64,000 nucleotides of DNA from Planctomycetota bacterium (GCA_016792805.1 JAEUHX010000048.1:1-64000), one strand, 5' to 3'; shown: positions 53,425 to 63,901, numbered from the stretch's first letter. The notes: generated by a model not told the origin, from the sequence alone. Numbers and translations are program-made.

Positions 53425-55140
53425 GTGGCAGAACTCGCACTTCCGACGAATCAGATCCACGAGTTCGTCTCGCTGCTCAAGCGGGAGAAGTGGTCCATCG
53501 TGCTGCCCGGCCTTGCCGGGCTCGCGATCGGTCTGTTCGTGCTTGGGTTCGTGCCGCGCCGCTACGAGGCATGGACTCGCGTGGAGCTGCGTGAAATCAA
53601 GTTCGACGACGACGCCACCGGCCGCCTTTCGCAGATTGCGCCTTACCAGAAGGACGTGCAGCAGGTGGGGGCGCAGGTGCTCGCCAATATTCGGCTCGAC
53701 AAGGCGATCGGCGACAAGCTTCGCTGGCAGTCGTATTTGACGGTGCGCGGCACGCCCAAGTCGGTCGAGTATCTCGATAAAGTGCGAGAGCGCACGAAGG
53801 TGGAGCGCGCCAAGAAGGACCGCGATACCGGCGCCGATTATGTGACCATCACGTATCGCGATGAGGATCCCGTCCGGGCGGCCGACTTCGCAAATACGAT
53901 TCGCGACGTTTGGGCCGAGGAGTCGATCGCCGCATACAAAGACCAGGTCAATCGCGAATACAACGATGAGCGGCGCAAGACCGAGCGAGCCAGCGATCGC
54001 CTGCTGACCGCGCGGCGCGCCGTCGATACGTGGCAGCGCCAGCATGAGATCTCTCCGACGCAGCCGATCGGGCGCGGTGCCACCATCGAGGAGGATTTCA
54101 TCATTCAGCAATACCGGAAAGATGAGTCGGAGAAGGTGGCTCTCGAGACCGACGTGGCGACGCTCCAGCAACGCTACGAATCTGTCGTGGCCGCCTGGAC
54201 GTCGGAGCCGCGCACATTTGAAGAAGAGATCGTGCCGGAGAAGCCATCGGGGCCGGCGCAGCCCGTCTCCACCGGAGATCCGGTGCGCGACGCCCTCACG
54301 AAGATACAAAACGAAATTGCTGCCAAGGAGCTCGAACTCAAGTCCAGCAATCTCAAAGCGGGCAACAAGCTTTACCAGCGCAAGCAGTCCGAGATCGACT
54401 TGCTGAAGAAGCAGGAGAAAGCGCTGGCCGCTAAGGTGACGACCCCCAAGGTCGATCCCACAACGGGGCTCCCGACTGCCGCGAACAGGCGCGTGGTGCT
54501 GAATCAGAAGAAAATAGACCTGCAGGCGGAGGTCGACCGCGCGGAGACGGAGCTCAACGCGGCAAAGGCGCGCCTGCTCGTCGTGACGCAGCGCCTCGCG
54601 AAGCGTCAGCCCGAGTTTGAGAAGCGCTCAGAAGTGTATGCAAAGTACAATGCACTCAAGACCGACGAGGAGGTCGCGGAGAAGCAGTACAAAGATGCGC
54701 AGGAGCGGCTGACGCTGAAGCAGAATCTGTTGCTTCGCATCTCCGACCCGGCGGGTAACCCGTTCCGAATCTTCGACGAGGCGCGACCTGCCGAGAAGCC
54801 GGTCGAGCCCAACGTGCCGCTCATGCTCATGATCGCCGCCGTCGCAGGATTCGGCCTTGGCCTCGCGATCGTCGTTGCTCGCGAGTTCCTCAAGGGCTCC
54901 TTCCGGAGCACAGACGATGCCGCCGGCTCGCTCTCGATCCCGGTGCTCGGAAGCGTCCACAAGATGGTGACGCGCCGCGAGCTGCTGCGAGCGAAGGCGA
55001 AGCGTGCCACGGGGCTCTCCGTCTCGCTCGCGGCGATCCTATTCATCGCGCTCGTGGGCGGACTCTATCTGTTCCAACCGAAGGTCCTTCCCAAAGGAAT
55101 GCGTTCGACCTTCGATTCTGTGAAGGAGGCGTTCCGCTAA
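53425..55140 (+). CDS. Polysaccharide chain-length determinant (Wzz-type) without kinase domain
   Basis: 571 residues, GTG start. A Wzz-like N-terminal segment (VSLLKREKWSIVLPGLAGLAIGLFVLG) starts with one membrane helix. A long coiled-coil region (about 150-440) is rich in Glu, Lys and Arg (KLYQRKQSEIDLLKKQEKALA). Then a second helix near 470 (LMLMIAAVAGFGLGLAIVVA) and a third near 540. There is no Walker-type tyrosine kinase. It controls polymer length together with the Wza-like protein. Confidence 0.86.
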   Translation: MAELALPTNQIHEFVSLLKREKWSIVLPGLAGLAIGLFVLGFVPRRYEAWTRVELREIKFDDDATGRLSQIAPYQKDVQQVGAQVLANIRLDKAIGDKLRWQSYLTVRGTPKSVEYLDKVRERTKVERAKKDRDTGADYVTITYRDEDPVRAADFANTIRDVWAEESIAAYKDQVNREYNDERRKTERASDRLLTARRAVDTWQRQHEISPTQPIGRGATIEEDFIIQQYRKDESEKVALETDVATLQQRYESVVAAWTSEPRTFEEEIVPEKPSGPAQPVSTGDPVRDALTKIQNEIAAKELELKSSNLKAGNKLYQRKQSEIDLLKKQEKALAAKVTTPKVDPTTGLPTAANRRVVLNQKKIDLQAEVDRAETELNAAKARLLVVTQRLAKRQPEFEKRSEVYAKYNALKTDEEVAEKQYKDAQERLTLKQNLLLRISDPAGNPFRIFDEARPAEKPVEPNVPLMLMIAAVAGFGLGLAIVVAREFLKGSFRSTDDAAGSLSIPVLGSVHKMVTRRELLRAKAKRATGLSVSLAAILFIALVGGLYLFQPKVLPKGMRSTFDSVKEAFR

Positions 55141-55218
55141 GCGGGGGCGGCGCTCGGCGGCGGCTGCCGCAGTGCCCCCCAAGACGCATCGCGGACCTCT
55201 CGAACTGGGCGGACGGCC

Positions 55219-56784
55219 GTGTCCTGGCGCGATTTGGTGGTGGCGGCAGTCGTCCTCGGGAGCCTGCCCTACTCCTTCCGGCAGCCCTTTGTTGGGCTCG
55301 TCGTCTTCTCGTGGCTCGCCTACATGCGTGTGCAAGACCTCTGCTGGGGTTTTGCGCGCACGATGCGGTTCTCATATTTCGTCGCGATTGCGATGTTCGT
55401 CGGCTTTTTCGTGTTCGAGCGAAAGCCGCTCTTCAAGCCGGACATTCGCAACTACTTAATGATTCTGCTGGCGGCGTTCGTCTCATTTTCGGTGTTTTTC
55501 ACAAAGTATGAAGTCACCGATATCGTCATCAACTATTATCTTGAGTTCATCAAGATCATTGCCATTGCATTGATCACGACGGCGCTCGTGACGACGCCGG
55601 AGCGGCTGCGCATCCTGGTATGGACCATCGCGCTCTCGCTCGGGTTCTTCGGCGTGAAATCGGGGCTTTGGGGCATTCTGACCGGCGGGTCGAAGCAGAT
55701 TCTCCGCGGGCCGGGCGGCCTCATGGCGGACAACAACGATTTCTCGCTCGCTTTGACGATGAATCTCCCGTTTTTGTTTTATCTCGGCTGGTCCGAGAGG
55801 AACATCTGGGTTCGGCGCGGGCTGCTTGGCGCGGTGGGGCTCACATGCCTCACGATTCTCCTCACGCACAGCCGCGGCGGATTCTTGGCCATGACGGCAA
55901 CGCTCGGCCTCATGACCTGGCGCTCGCGCAATCGATTCATCGGATTTGCAATCGCCGTTGTCGCGGCGCTCGTGTTCCTCGTGGCAGCTCCTTCCGGCGT
56001 GAAGGAGCGCCTCAGCTCCATCAAGGATTACGAGCAGGACTCCTCGGCGCAGGCTCGTCTTCACACTTGGGGGGTCGCGCTCAAGATGATCGGCGCCAAC
56101 CCGGTGTTCGGCGTCGGGTTCCGCAACTTCCAGTCGGCCTATCCCGAGTACGACCCGCAGCCGCTCAAGGGAAAGCAGGGGTCTGGCTCGCGGGCTTATT
56201 TCGTGGCTCATAATTCATATCTCCAGCTGAGCGCGGAATCGGGCATTCCCGCACTTCTTACTTATCTCGCGATCGTCGGCTCGTCGTTTCTTGTGCTCTT
56301 CCGGATACGCCGAATGGCGATGGAGCGCTACGAGACGAGCTGGATCTCAAATTATGTGCGCATGTTCGAGGCCTCTCTGGTCGGCTTCCTCGTCGGCGCC
56401 ATGTTCTTGAACCGCGCGCACTTCGATTTCGCATATCACGTGATCGCAATCGTGAGCGCGTTCGGCTCGATTGCGTACCGCGAGATGACAAGCGAGGCGA
56501 AGTATCCGCTGCGTGCTCGCGCAGTCGGCCGCGTAGAAATGTTGCCTGGCTTCCGCAGGGCCGGGCTGCCGGAGCCGGAGCCTGCCATGGCGCTCAGCTC
56601 GCCGGCCTCGAGCGTGCACGGTTCGAAACCCGCCGCGACGGCCTCCCTGGCCGCCGAACGAGCGGGAACACCGAGCTTCTCCGATCGGGCTGCCACGGCG
56701 GTCCGCTGGGGAAGTCGATTGCGACAAATGGGTTTCGGTTTCAGCGCTCCGCGCCCCGACATCGGATTTCAACGAAAGAAGTAG
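55219..56784 (+). CDS. O-antigen ligase/polymerase-like membrane protein (exosortase-associated O-glycosylation ligase type)
   Basis: 521 residues, GTG start. About eleven membrane segments. The N-terminus (RDLVVAAVVLGSLPYSFRQPF, then FSWLAYMRVQDLCWGFA) resembles the putative O-glycosylation ligase family linked to exosortase A. The Wzy_C-type loop motifs THSRGG, NPVFGVGFRNF and HNSYLQLSAESG are present. A Pro/Ala/Arg-rich tail of about 90 residues follows. It likely polymerises or transfers the glycan outside the membrane. Confidence 0.85.
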   Translation: MSWRDLVVAAVVLGSLPYSFRQPFVGLVVFSWLAYMRVQDLCWGFARTMRFSYFVAIAMFVGFFVFERKPLFKPDIRNYLMILLAAFVSFSVFFTKYEVTDIVINYYLEFIKIIAIALITTALVTTPERLRILVWTIALSLGFFGVKSGLWGILTGGSKQILRGPGGLMADNNDFSLALTMNLPFLFYLGWSERNIWVRRGLLGAVGLTCLTILLTHSRGGFLAMTATLGLMTWRSRNRFIGFAIAVVAALVFLVAAPSGVKERLSSIKDYEQDSSAQARLHTWGVALKMIGANPVFGVGFRNFQSAYPEYDPQPLKGKQGSGSRAYFVAHNSYLQLSAESGIPALLTYLAIVGSSFLVLFRIRRMAMERYETSWISNYVRMFEASLVGFLVGAMFLNRAHFDFAYHVIAIVSAFGSIAYREMTSEAKYPLRARAVGRVEMLPGFRRAGLPEPEPAMALSSPASSVHGSKPAATASLAAERAGTPSFSDRAATAVRWGSRLRQMGFGFSAPRPDIGFQRKK

Positions 56785-56789
56785 CACCT

Positions 56790-58661
56790 ATGTGTGGACT
56801 CACTGGCCTCTATCGATTCGGCGGCGCGGCGCCCGACCCGGCGACCGTCGAGCGGATGCGTGACGTCATGGTGCACCGTGGGCCGGACGATGCGGGCCTC
56901 TTCGAGTCTCCGGGAGTCTGCTTCGGATTTCGCCGCCTCTCGATTATTGATCTCTCGGGGGGGCACCAGCCGCTCTTCAACGAGGACGGTACGCTCGCCG
57001 TGATGCTGAACGGCGAGATTTACAACTATCAGGAACTTCGGGATCTCCTCCTCTCGCGCGGCCACAAGCTTGCGACGAAGTCCGACACGGAGACCATTGT
57101 GCACCTGTACGAAGACGAGGGGCTCGACTTCGTGCACCGGCTGCGGGGGATGTTTGCTATTGCACTTTTCGACGCCAAGCGGCGCCGACTCGTGCTCGTG
57201 CGCGACCGGCTTGGCATCAAGCCGATGTACTACGCGAAGCTCTCGGACGGCGTTGCCTTCGGCTCGCAGCTGAAGACGATCCTGCCCGCGCTGCGCGGTC
57301 CGAAGGTCGTCGATCCAACGGCCGTTCTCGACTTCCTCGTGCTGCGCGCGGTGCCTGCGCCGAAGACGATCCTTCAGGGGGTCGAGAAGCTTCGGCCGGG
57401 GACGATGCTCGTGGCCGAATCCGACGGGCGCGTGGAGGTCCAAGAATATTGGCGTCCCTCATTTGCGAATCCGCTGTCCGATCCTCCGGGAGCGATCGCG
57501 GAAGAGTTGCTTTCTCGCCTCGACGAGGCCGTGCGCCTGCGGATGATCGCCGATGTGCCGCTCGGCGCATTCTTGTCGGGAGGCGTCGACAGCTCCGCCG
57601 TCGTCTCCTCGATGGCGCGCCAGAGCTCGCTGCCCATCAAGACGTGTACTGTGGGATTCGAGGACCGAGAGCACGACGAACGCGCAACGGCGCGCGCCAT
57701 TGCGGGGCTGCTGCGAACCGACCACGAGGAGCAGCTCGTGCCGGCCGATCCCGCGCTCGTGCTCGACGTGCTTCCCGAGTACTTCGATGAGCCGTTCTCG
57801 GATTCTTCGGCCGTCCCCACCTATCTCGTCTCGAAGGTGGCGCGCCAGCGCGTGACCGTGGCGCTCTCGGGCGACGGGGGCGACGAAAGCTTCGCCGGAT
57901 ACCGGCGTTACAAATTCGACGCGCTCGAGAATCGCGTCCGTGGGCTCGTGCCCGCCGGGGTGCTGGAGCCGGCCGCGCGATCGCTCGCTGCGCTCGCGCC
58001 GAGCGGCCCGAAGGTGCCGCGTTGGCTTCGCGGGAAGACATTACTCTCGAATCTCGCGCTCGATCCTGCGCGCGCTTACTTCCACTCGGTCTCGGCGACT
58101 GCGACCGAGACGGCTCGCGCGGCGCTGAGCGCCGGAGTGCGGCGCGCTTGCGCGGCCTACGATCCTTTTGACGCGTGGAAGCAAGTCTACGATTCCGCCG
58201 ACACCGACGACCTCCTCGGAAAAGTGCTCTACACCGATGTTCGCACCTATCTGCAGGATGACATTCTCACGAAAGTCGATCGCGCATCCATGGCCGTATC
58301 GCTCGAGGCTCGAGTACCGATCATTGATCATAAGCTGATCGAATGGACCTGCAGGATTCCGACGCGCTACAAGCTCAAAGACGGGCAGGGGAAGTGGATC
58401 TTCAAGCGCGCGCTCGAGTCGCGGGTGCCGCGTGAAGTGTTGCATGGCAAGAAACACGGATTCTCCGTTCCGTTGCGGCGCTGGACGCGGCAGGACTTCG
58501 CGCAGCAGCTCGACGGAGTCGCGGCGGCACCCGCCGGCGGATTCCTCGACGGGGCCGTCCTGCGCCGGCTTCTGAGCGAGCACCGCGCCGCGGAAGCGGA
58601 TCACAGCGAGATGCTCTATGCAGCGCTTGTGCTCGACCGCTGGGTTCGCCGCTGGCTGTGA
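56790..58661 (+). CDS. asnB: Glutamine-hydrolysing asparagine synthase-like amidotransferase
   Basis: 623 residues. Class-2 glutaminase with Cys2 (CGLTGLYRF), HRGPDDAG, RLSIIDLSGGHQP, LNGEIYNY, then a synthetase domain with the PP-loop LSGGVDSSA at about 262 and LSGDGGDE, SMAVSLEARVP. In polysaccharide loci such genes often amidate sugars rather than make free asparagine, and exosortase-linked EPS loci usually contain one. Its stop overlaps the next start as GTGA. Confidence 0.9.
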   Translation: MCGLTGLYRFGGAAPDPATVERMRDVMVHRGPDDAGLFESPGVCFGFRRLSIIDLSGGHQPLFNEDGTLAVMLNGEIYNYQELRDLLLSRGHKLATKSDTETIVHLYEDEGLDFVHRLRGMFAIALFDAKRRRLVLVRDRLGIKPMYYAKLSDGVAFGSQLKTILPALRGPKVVDPTAVLDFLVLRAVPAPKTILQGVEKLRPGTMLVAESDGRVEVQEYWRPSFANPLSDPPGAIAEELLSRLDEAVRLRMIADVPLGAFLSGGVDSSAVVSSMARQSSLPIKTCTVGFEDREHDERATARAIAGLLRTDHEEQLVPADPALVLDVLPEYFDEPFSDSSAVPTYLVSKVARQRVTVALSGDGGDESFAGYRRYKFDALENRVRGLVPAGVLEPAARSLAALAPSGPKVPRWLRGKTLLSNLALDPARAYFHSVSATATETARAALSAGVRRACAAYDPFDAWKQVYDSADTDDLLGKVLYTDVRTYLQDDILTKVDRASMAVSLEARVPIIDHKLIEWTCRIPTRYKLKDGQGKWIFKRALESRVPREVLHGKKHGFSVPLRRWTRQDFAQQLDGVAAAPAGGFLDGAVLRRLLSEHRAAEADHSEMLYAALVLDRWVRRWL

Positions 58662-59833
58662 ACGTCCTTACGCTGACGAATCTTTACCCGAGCGCAGCGA
58701 GGCCGGGGCACGGCCTTTTTGTGGAGCAGCGCATGGTCCGTTGGGCGGCACGCACCGGTGGGATGCTGCGCGTCGTTGCCCCCGTTCCGTGGTTTCCGTT
58801 TCGGCGCGGATTTGGTTCCTACTCCGCCTTCGCGCGAACGCCGCCTCGCGAGGAGCGCAAGGGTGTTGTGGTATTCCATCCGCGCGTTCTTATTCTGCCC
58901 AAGATCGGAATGGGTCTCGCGCCCTCGGCCTGGGTGGCCGCCTGTGAGCCAGTGTTGGCGGATCTGCATCGCAGCCAGCCGATTCAGATTCTTGACTGTC
59001 ACTACTTGTATCCCGACGCTGTGGCTGGAGCGGAGCTCGCTCGGAGGCTTCGGATCCCTTTTGTGATGAGTGCGCGCGGGAGCGATGTGAATGTGATCGG
59101 TTCGATCGAGGGGCCGCGTCGGCGGATCGTCGAGGCGGCATCGCGCGCCTCGGCGGTGATCGCCGTCTCAGGCGCCCTCGCGGAGAAGCTGCGCTCCATG
59201 GGAGTCGCCTCCGAGAAGATCCATGTGATTCAGAATGGCGTCGACGTCGATCGTTTCGCGCCGAGATCTCACACTTCCGCCGAGAAGCCCGCGGAGGGGC
59301 GCCTGTTGCTCGGAGTCGGGCGCCTGGTGCGCGGCAAAGGATTCCATGTGGCATTGGAGGCGATGGCGCGTCTGCTGCCCGAGTTCCCCGATCTCGTTCT
59401 CGTGCTCGCTGGGGAGGGACCGGAGCGGTCCGCGCTTGAAGCGGCAGCGCGCGCCCACGGGATCTCCGACCGGCTGCGACTCCTCGGAGAGGTGCCCCAT
59501 GACCGAATCCCGAGCCTTCTGTGGCAGGCCCACCGATTTTTATTGCCTTCATTCCATGAGGGCTATCCGAATGTCGTGGTCGAGGCGATTGCTGCGGGAT
59601 GCCCCGTCGTGGCGACTGCCGTCGGCGGCATTCCGGAAATTGTTGATCCCGAACTCGGCGATCTCGCGAGCCGGGCAAATGACGCGGGCGCTTTGGAGTC
59701 CGCCCTGCGCACATCGCTGAGGCGCAACTTCGATCCTGCAGCTTTCGCACGGAAGCGGGACGAGCTGCGCTGGGATCCGCTGATCGACAGGCTGCATTCC
59801 GTCTTCGAGCGAGCCGTCGCGGGCGCCGCATGA
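58658..59833 (+). CDS. Glycosyltransferase family 4
   Basis: 391 residues, GTG start overlapping the upstream stop. GT-B fold. N-terminal LTNLYPSAARPGHGLFVEQR is common to exopolysaccharide glycosyltransferases. The donor-site region is HVIQNGVDVDRFAP, GVGRLVRGKGF, VLVLAGEGPER, LPSFHEGYPNVVVEAIAAG. Donor and acceptor unknown. Overlaps the next gene as ATGA. Confidence 0.9.
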   Translation: MNVLTLTNLYPSAARPGHGLFVEQRMVRWAARTGGMLRVVAPVPWFPFRRGFGSYSAFARTPPREERKGVVVFHPRVLILPKIGMGLAPSAWVAACEPVLADLHRSQPIQILDCHYLYPDAVAGAELARRLRIPFVMSARGSDVNVIGSIEGPRRRIVEAASRASAVIAVSGALAEKLRSMGVASEKIHVIQNGVDVDRFAPRSHTSAEKPAEGRLLLGVGRLVRGKGFHVALEAMARLLPEFPDLVLVLAGEGPERSALEAAARAHGISDRLRLLGEVPHDRIPSLLWQAHRFLLPSFHEGYPNVVVEAIAAGCPVVATAVGGIPEIVDPELGDLASRANDAGALESALRTSLRRNFDPAAFARKRDELRWDPLIDRLHSVFERAVAGAA

Positions 59834-60984
59834 AGATTCTCTATCATCACAGAACGGCAGCCGACGACGGGCAAGCGGTGCACATTCGCGAGCTGCAGTC
59901 CGCGTTCCGCCGCCTTGGGCATGAAGTGCGAGAAGTTGCCTTGGTGACGCGATCCAAGCCGGGGCAGGCGCATCAGCGGTCGATGCTCGGCACTCTCGCC
60001 GACTGGGCTCCGCGGTTCGTGCGCGAGCTGGCCGAGCACGGCTACGACCTCGTCGGGGCACGCGCGCTGCGGTCGGCGATCGCGGAGCAGCGGCCGGACT
60101 TGCTCTACGAGCGCTATGCCCTCTCGACTGCGTGTGGCGCGACGGTCGCGCGAGAGCTCAAGATCCCCTATGTGTTGGAAGTGAATTCTCCGCTGGTCGA
60201 CGAGGTCTCCCGCACGCGCGGGCTCTCCTTCGCCGGGATCGCGAGGAGGAAGGAGCTGAAGGTGCTGAGGACCGCGACGCTCGTGGCGGTGGTGAGCGGG
60301 GCGCTGCGTGACTGGGTGCTGAGCTGCGGCGTCGAGAGATCTCGAATCGTGCTCACTCCCAACGGAGTCGACCGGGAGCGGTTCGCGCCAAGACCCAAGA
60401 GTGCCGAGCTCCTGCAGCGCCTTGATCTCGCTGGAAAAGTGGTCATTGGATTCACCGGCTTCGTTCGGGATTGGCATCGCCTCGACCTGGCTCTCGACGC
60501 GATCGCAAAAGCGCGCCTCGCGACTCGCGGCGCCGTCCTCCTCGTCGTCGGAGAAGGCCCGGCTCTGGAAGGGCTGCGAAAGCATGCCGAGGCGCTTGGG
60601 CTCTCCGATGCCGTGCACTTCACCGGAAAAGTGGACCACAAGGACATGGCCGATTATGTGCGTTTGATCGACATTGCGCTCGTCACGGCCATCAATCCCT
60701 ACGCCTCGCCACTCAAGCTATTCGAGTACTTGGCGGTCGGCGCGGCGAGCGTCGTCGTCGATCAGCCGAATCTGCGTGAGATTGTGGACGAGCAGGCGGC
60801 TCGCTTCTTCCCGCAAGGCGATGCGGAAGCGCTCGCCCGGTCCCTTGAGGAGCTTGTGTTGGACCCCGCCGTCCGCACCGCCATCGGCCAAAGCGGACGC
60901 GCGCTGCTTCTCGAGAGAGATTACACCTGGGACGGAAACGTCCGGCGGGTCATTTCGGCCCTCAAGAAAGCTACTTTTCCTTAG
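59830..60984 (+). CDS. Glycosyltransferase family 4
   Basis: 384 residues. N-terminal YHHRTAADDGQAVHIREL, then VLEVNSPLVDE, VLTPNGVDRERFAP, FTGFVRDWHRLDLALDAI, LLVVGEGPALEGL and SPLKLFEYLAVGAASVV. Acts after or beside the preceding enzyme in repeat-unit assembly. Its 3' end overlaps by 14 bases, tail to tail, the kinase gene on the other strand. Confidence 0.9.
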   Translation: MKILYHHRTAADDGQAVHIRELQSAFRRLGHEVREVALVTRSKPGQAHQRSMLGTLADWAPRFVRELAEHGYDLVGARALRSAIAEQRPDLLYERYALSTACGATVARELKIPYVLEVNSPLVDEVSRTRGLSFAGIARRKELKVLRTATLVAVVSGALRDWVLSCGVERSRIVLTPNGVDRERFAPRPKSAELLQRLDLAGKVVIGFTGFVRDWHRLDLALDAIAKARLATRGAVLLVVGEGPALEGLRKHAEALGLSDAVHFTGKVDHKDMADYVRLIDIALVTAINPYASPLKLFEYLAVGAASVVVDQPNLREIVDEQAARFFPQGDAEALARSLEELVLDPAVRTAIGQSGRALLLERDYTWDGNVRRVISALKKATFP

Positions 60985-63835
60985 CTGCCGGCTTCGCGAT
61001 CTCCTCGGCGAGCTTCTCGAAGCCCGGGTGTCCGTGAAGTGCTCGAAAATCCTGAAGACCCTTCAGTCCGTTGGGCGGTGGCGGCGCAGGCACGGGGAGA
61101 TGAAAGGCAGCCGAGAGATGCTGGACCGCTCGGTCAGCATGGTGCGCCGCCTTTGGGGTGCGCTCGCGCTCTTCAATTCTCACATCTTTTAATATGAATC
61201 TGTGAATATTGGTCTGCAGCAGCGCGGCGCCGGTGTAGTTCGACCAGTGATCAGGCTCCAGCGTGGTCAGCATCTCCGCAGCCTCGGCAGCGGCATCGTA
61301 CCGGCCCGCCTGGCATCGAAATGTGGACAGGCCGCGTATGGAGGCTGCAAGCCCGGATCGAATTTCAGAATTCCTCGGGGAGAGATCCAGCGCGCGCCGG
61401 AATGTCTCCACGGCGCTCAGCAGGAGGCGATCGGCTTCGTCGATCCGTCCGGGCGTCTTCCCGATGGGTGAGCTGAGATTCACCTGTGCTTGCGCAAACC
61501 GGCTAAGAAGCGTCGGGTCGGCCGGTGATTTCTGAGTGATCTCGCGGAGGAGGTCAACGGCGCGGCGATAGTAACTCTCGGCCTCCGGAGACGCTTTTCG
61601 ATACTCTTCAATAATACCGGATTGATTGCAGACCGTCGCAAGTTCAAGCTTATAGGTTAGGTTCTCCGGATGCCTGCCGACGAGGCTCTCCAAAGTCGCG
61701 TGGGCCTTCTTGCACTCTTCGGAAGCCTCGTCGAAGCGCGACGCGCGCCGAAACGCTCCGGCGAGGTTGATTCGCCCGGTGGACAGCTCAAGAAGCATGC
61801 TTGCCTTATCCTCTGCCGCGGCCGCCAGAGACTCCTGAGCGGCGACCGCGCGACGCAGCATGCCCTCGGCCTGCTCGTTCCCAGCTCCATCTTTTGTATA
61901 ATGTTTTAGCAAAAAGAGCCCGAACTCATTCCACGCCTGCGCACACCGTTCGACGTCTTCATGGGATCGTTTGGGATCCGCAGCAATGGCCTCGGCGTGA
62001 CCGACTGCGATCTCAAATTGTTTCTTCGAGTCTTCGAGCTGTCCCAGGCCCGCGAGCGCGTGCGCCGTGGTCGTCTCGCACTCGAGCCGAATTCTGCGGA
62101 TCCAGCCCGAATCGTCCTTCTCGTGCGCCTCGAGCTTCTCGATCGAGCGCAGCGTCTCCCTCAAGAGTGCCAGCGCCTCATCCACTTTTCCTGCCGCGGT
62201 CAGTGCCAGCGCCCGCTGCTTCCGCGCCTGGAAATGGCGTAGCGCAGCGTTCTCGGGCTCAACGCCTTGTGCCTGGAGGAGCGCATATTTCTTTTCGGCC
62301 TGCTCGTAGGCATTTGCAGCTTCCACTTTTCTGCCGAGCTCTTCGAGGAGGCGGCCGAGCCGGACGTGGGCACCTGCAGCGGCCGCCAGTGCGCGAGGAT
62401 CGCTCTCGGATGAGGAGAGAAACTGCTCGAGGAGTGCGACGGCGTCCTCGAGGAGAGCCTTTCGAACCGGCTCCACCTGCGGCATGAACCGCAGATCGAC
62501 GGAGCCGACGCGCGTCAGCATGCGATCCACAGCGTCGAGGGCATGAGTGAGGTTTCTTTCCGCGCGGTCGCGTTGCGACGCGATCTCCAGCGAAGAAAAG
62601 TGAGCTTGCACAGCGTACACGGCGGGCAGGCCGACGAGGAGGGCGGCTCCGAGGCCGATGGCGGCCGCCTGCTCGGGGCTGCGCTCGATCCAGCGCCGCA
62701 CGCGGCGGATCAGCCCGACACGGCGCGCCTCGATCGGCCGGTGCGCGAGCACGTTATCGAGATCGCGCAGCAGGTCGGTGGCACTGCCGTAGCGCCGCGC
62801 TCTGTCGTGTTCCATGGCCGTGAGGCAGACCGTCTCGGTCTCCCAGGAGATGGAAGGGTTCTTCTCACGGATCCGCGGAGGGGCGCCGCGTTCGATGGCG
62901 CGCAGAATCTCCGGCTCCGTCCTGCCGCCGAAGGCCGTGCTGAGCGTCAGCATCTCATAGAGCGTGACGCCAAGACCATACACATCACTTTTCGGACCAA
63001 TAGCAGCGGAATCGCCCCGGACCTGCTCCGGCGACATATAGGAAAGCGATCCCATCCTCGCGCCCGTACGAGTGAGCTTGCCGTCCGTGCCTGAGGCAGC
63101 GAGGCCGAAATCGAGGAGGACGACGCGGCTTGTACCGTCGGAAGTCAAAAATACATTCGAGGGCTTGATGTCGCGGTGAATTACATTGCGCTCGTGCGCG
63201 TGGCTCACCGCGTCGGAGACCTGCCGGAGCACGCGCAGGCAAGCCTCCTCCCAGGAGCCGGAATAGAGGTATCCCGGCGAGCGCGGGTCTGGAGCGAGGT
63301 CGCGCCCCGTGAGCGATGCGGGATCGCGTCCATGAAGCGTTCGAAGGCGCTCCTCGAGCGTGGCGCCTCGAAGCATCTCCATTGCGAAGTAGGGGATCCC
63401 GTTCTCCTCACCTACTGTGTAGATAGGCACAATTCCAGGATGCTGGAGCTTTGCAATAATCTCAACTTCCCGCCGAAAGCGAAGCCGCGCACCAGGAAAG
63501 TACACATGTTCCGGCCGGATCACCTTCAGCGCGACTTCGCGGCCAAGCTTCTCCTGCTCGGCGAGGTACACAATTCCCATCCCGCCAGCGCCGAGTGGGC
63601 GGATGAGCCGAAACTCCCCGAGCTTCTCCAGCTTCACCTCTCCAAGGGCGGCCTGATGGGTCAGCAGCCCGATCTCCCGCAGCCGCACGAGCCGCGCCTT
63701 CACGGCGGTTGCGTCGGCAGCGTGGGCGGCCAGAAAGGTGTCGACGGCTTCGTCGCCGCCACTCTCGAAGGCCTCGACGGCCAGAGCTACCAGTTCGTCG
63801 AGTTGGTCATCGTCTGCGGCGTCGGAGGGAGCCAT
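60971..63835 (-). CDS. Serine/threonine protein kinase with membrane segment and TPR region
   Basis: 954 residues from ATG 63835. A helical lead of 70 residues, then a kinase domain at about 74-365: Gly loop LGAGGMGIVY, Lys104, VIHRDIKPSN with Asp222, LLDFGLA with Asp242, MSPEQVRGD. One membrane helix lies at about 390-409, followed by some 520 residues of TPR-like helices presumably outside the cytoplasm. All catalytic residues are present. It is inserted in opposite orientation inside the exopolysaccharide locus and shares a short divergent region with the deacetylase gene, so it may regulate the locus; that is inference. Confidence 0.93.
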   Translation of the reverse strand: MAPSDAADDDQLDELVALAVEAFESGGDEAVDTFLAAHAADATAVKARLVRLREIGLLTHQAALGEVKLEKLGEFRLIRPLGAGGMGIVYLAEQEKLGREVALKVIRPEHVYFPGARLRFRREVEIIAKLQHPGIVPIYTVGEENGIPYFAMEMLRGATLEERLRTLHGRDPASLTGRDLAPDPRSPGYLYSGSWEEACLRVLRQVSDAVSHAHERNVIHRDIKPSNVFLTSDGTSRVVLLDFGLAASGTDGKLTRTGARMGSLSYMSPEQVRGDSAAIGPKSDVYGLGVTLYEMLTLSTAFGGRTEPEILRAIERGAPPRIREKNPSISWETETVCLTAMEHDRARRYGSATDLLRDLDNVLAHRPIEARRVGLIRRVRRWIERSPEQAAAIGLGAALLVGLPAVYAVQAHFSSLEIASQRDRAERNLTHALDAVDRMLTRVGSVDLRFMPQVEPVRKALLEDAVALLEQFLSSSESDPRALAAAAGAHVRLGRLLEELGRKVEAANAYEQAEKKYALLQAQGVEPENAALRHFQARKQRALALTAAGKVDEALALLRETLRSIEKLEAHEKDDSGWIRRIRLECETTTAHALAGLGQLEDSKKQFEIAVGHAEAIAADPKRSHEDVERCAQAWNEFGLFLLKHYTKDGAGNEQAEGMLRRAVAAQESLAAAAEDKASMLLELSTGRINLAGAFRRASRFDEASEECKKAHATLESLVGRHPENLTYKLELATVCNQSGIIEEYRKASPEAESYYRRAVDLLREITQKSPADPTLLSRFAQAQVNLSSPIGKTPGRIDEADRLLLSAVETFRRALDLSPRNSEIRSGLAASIRGLSTFRCQAGRYDAAAEAAEMLTTLEPDHWSNYTGAALLQTNIHRFILKDVRIEERERTPKAAHHADRAVQHLSAAFHLPVPAPPPPNGLKGLQDFRALHGHPGFEKLAEEIAKPAAKEK

Positions 63836-63901
63836 GGGCGGGCAATTCTGACCGGTGCCTTCCAGCAGCCACAAGGCGGGCCGTTAGTCTTGGGCACCCG
63901 C

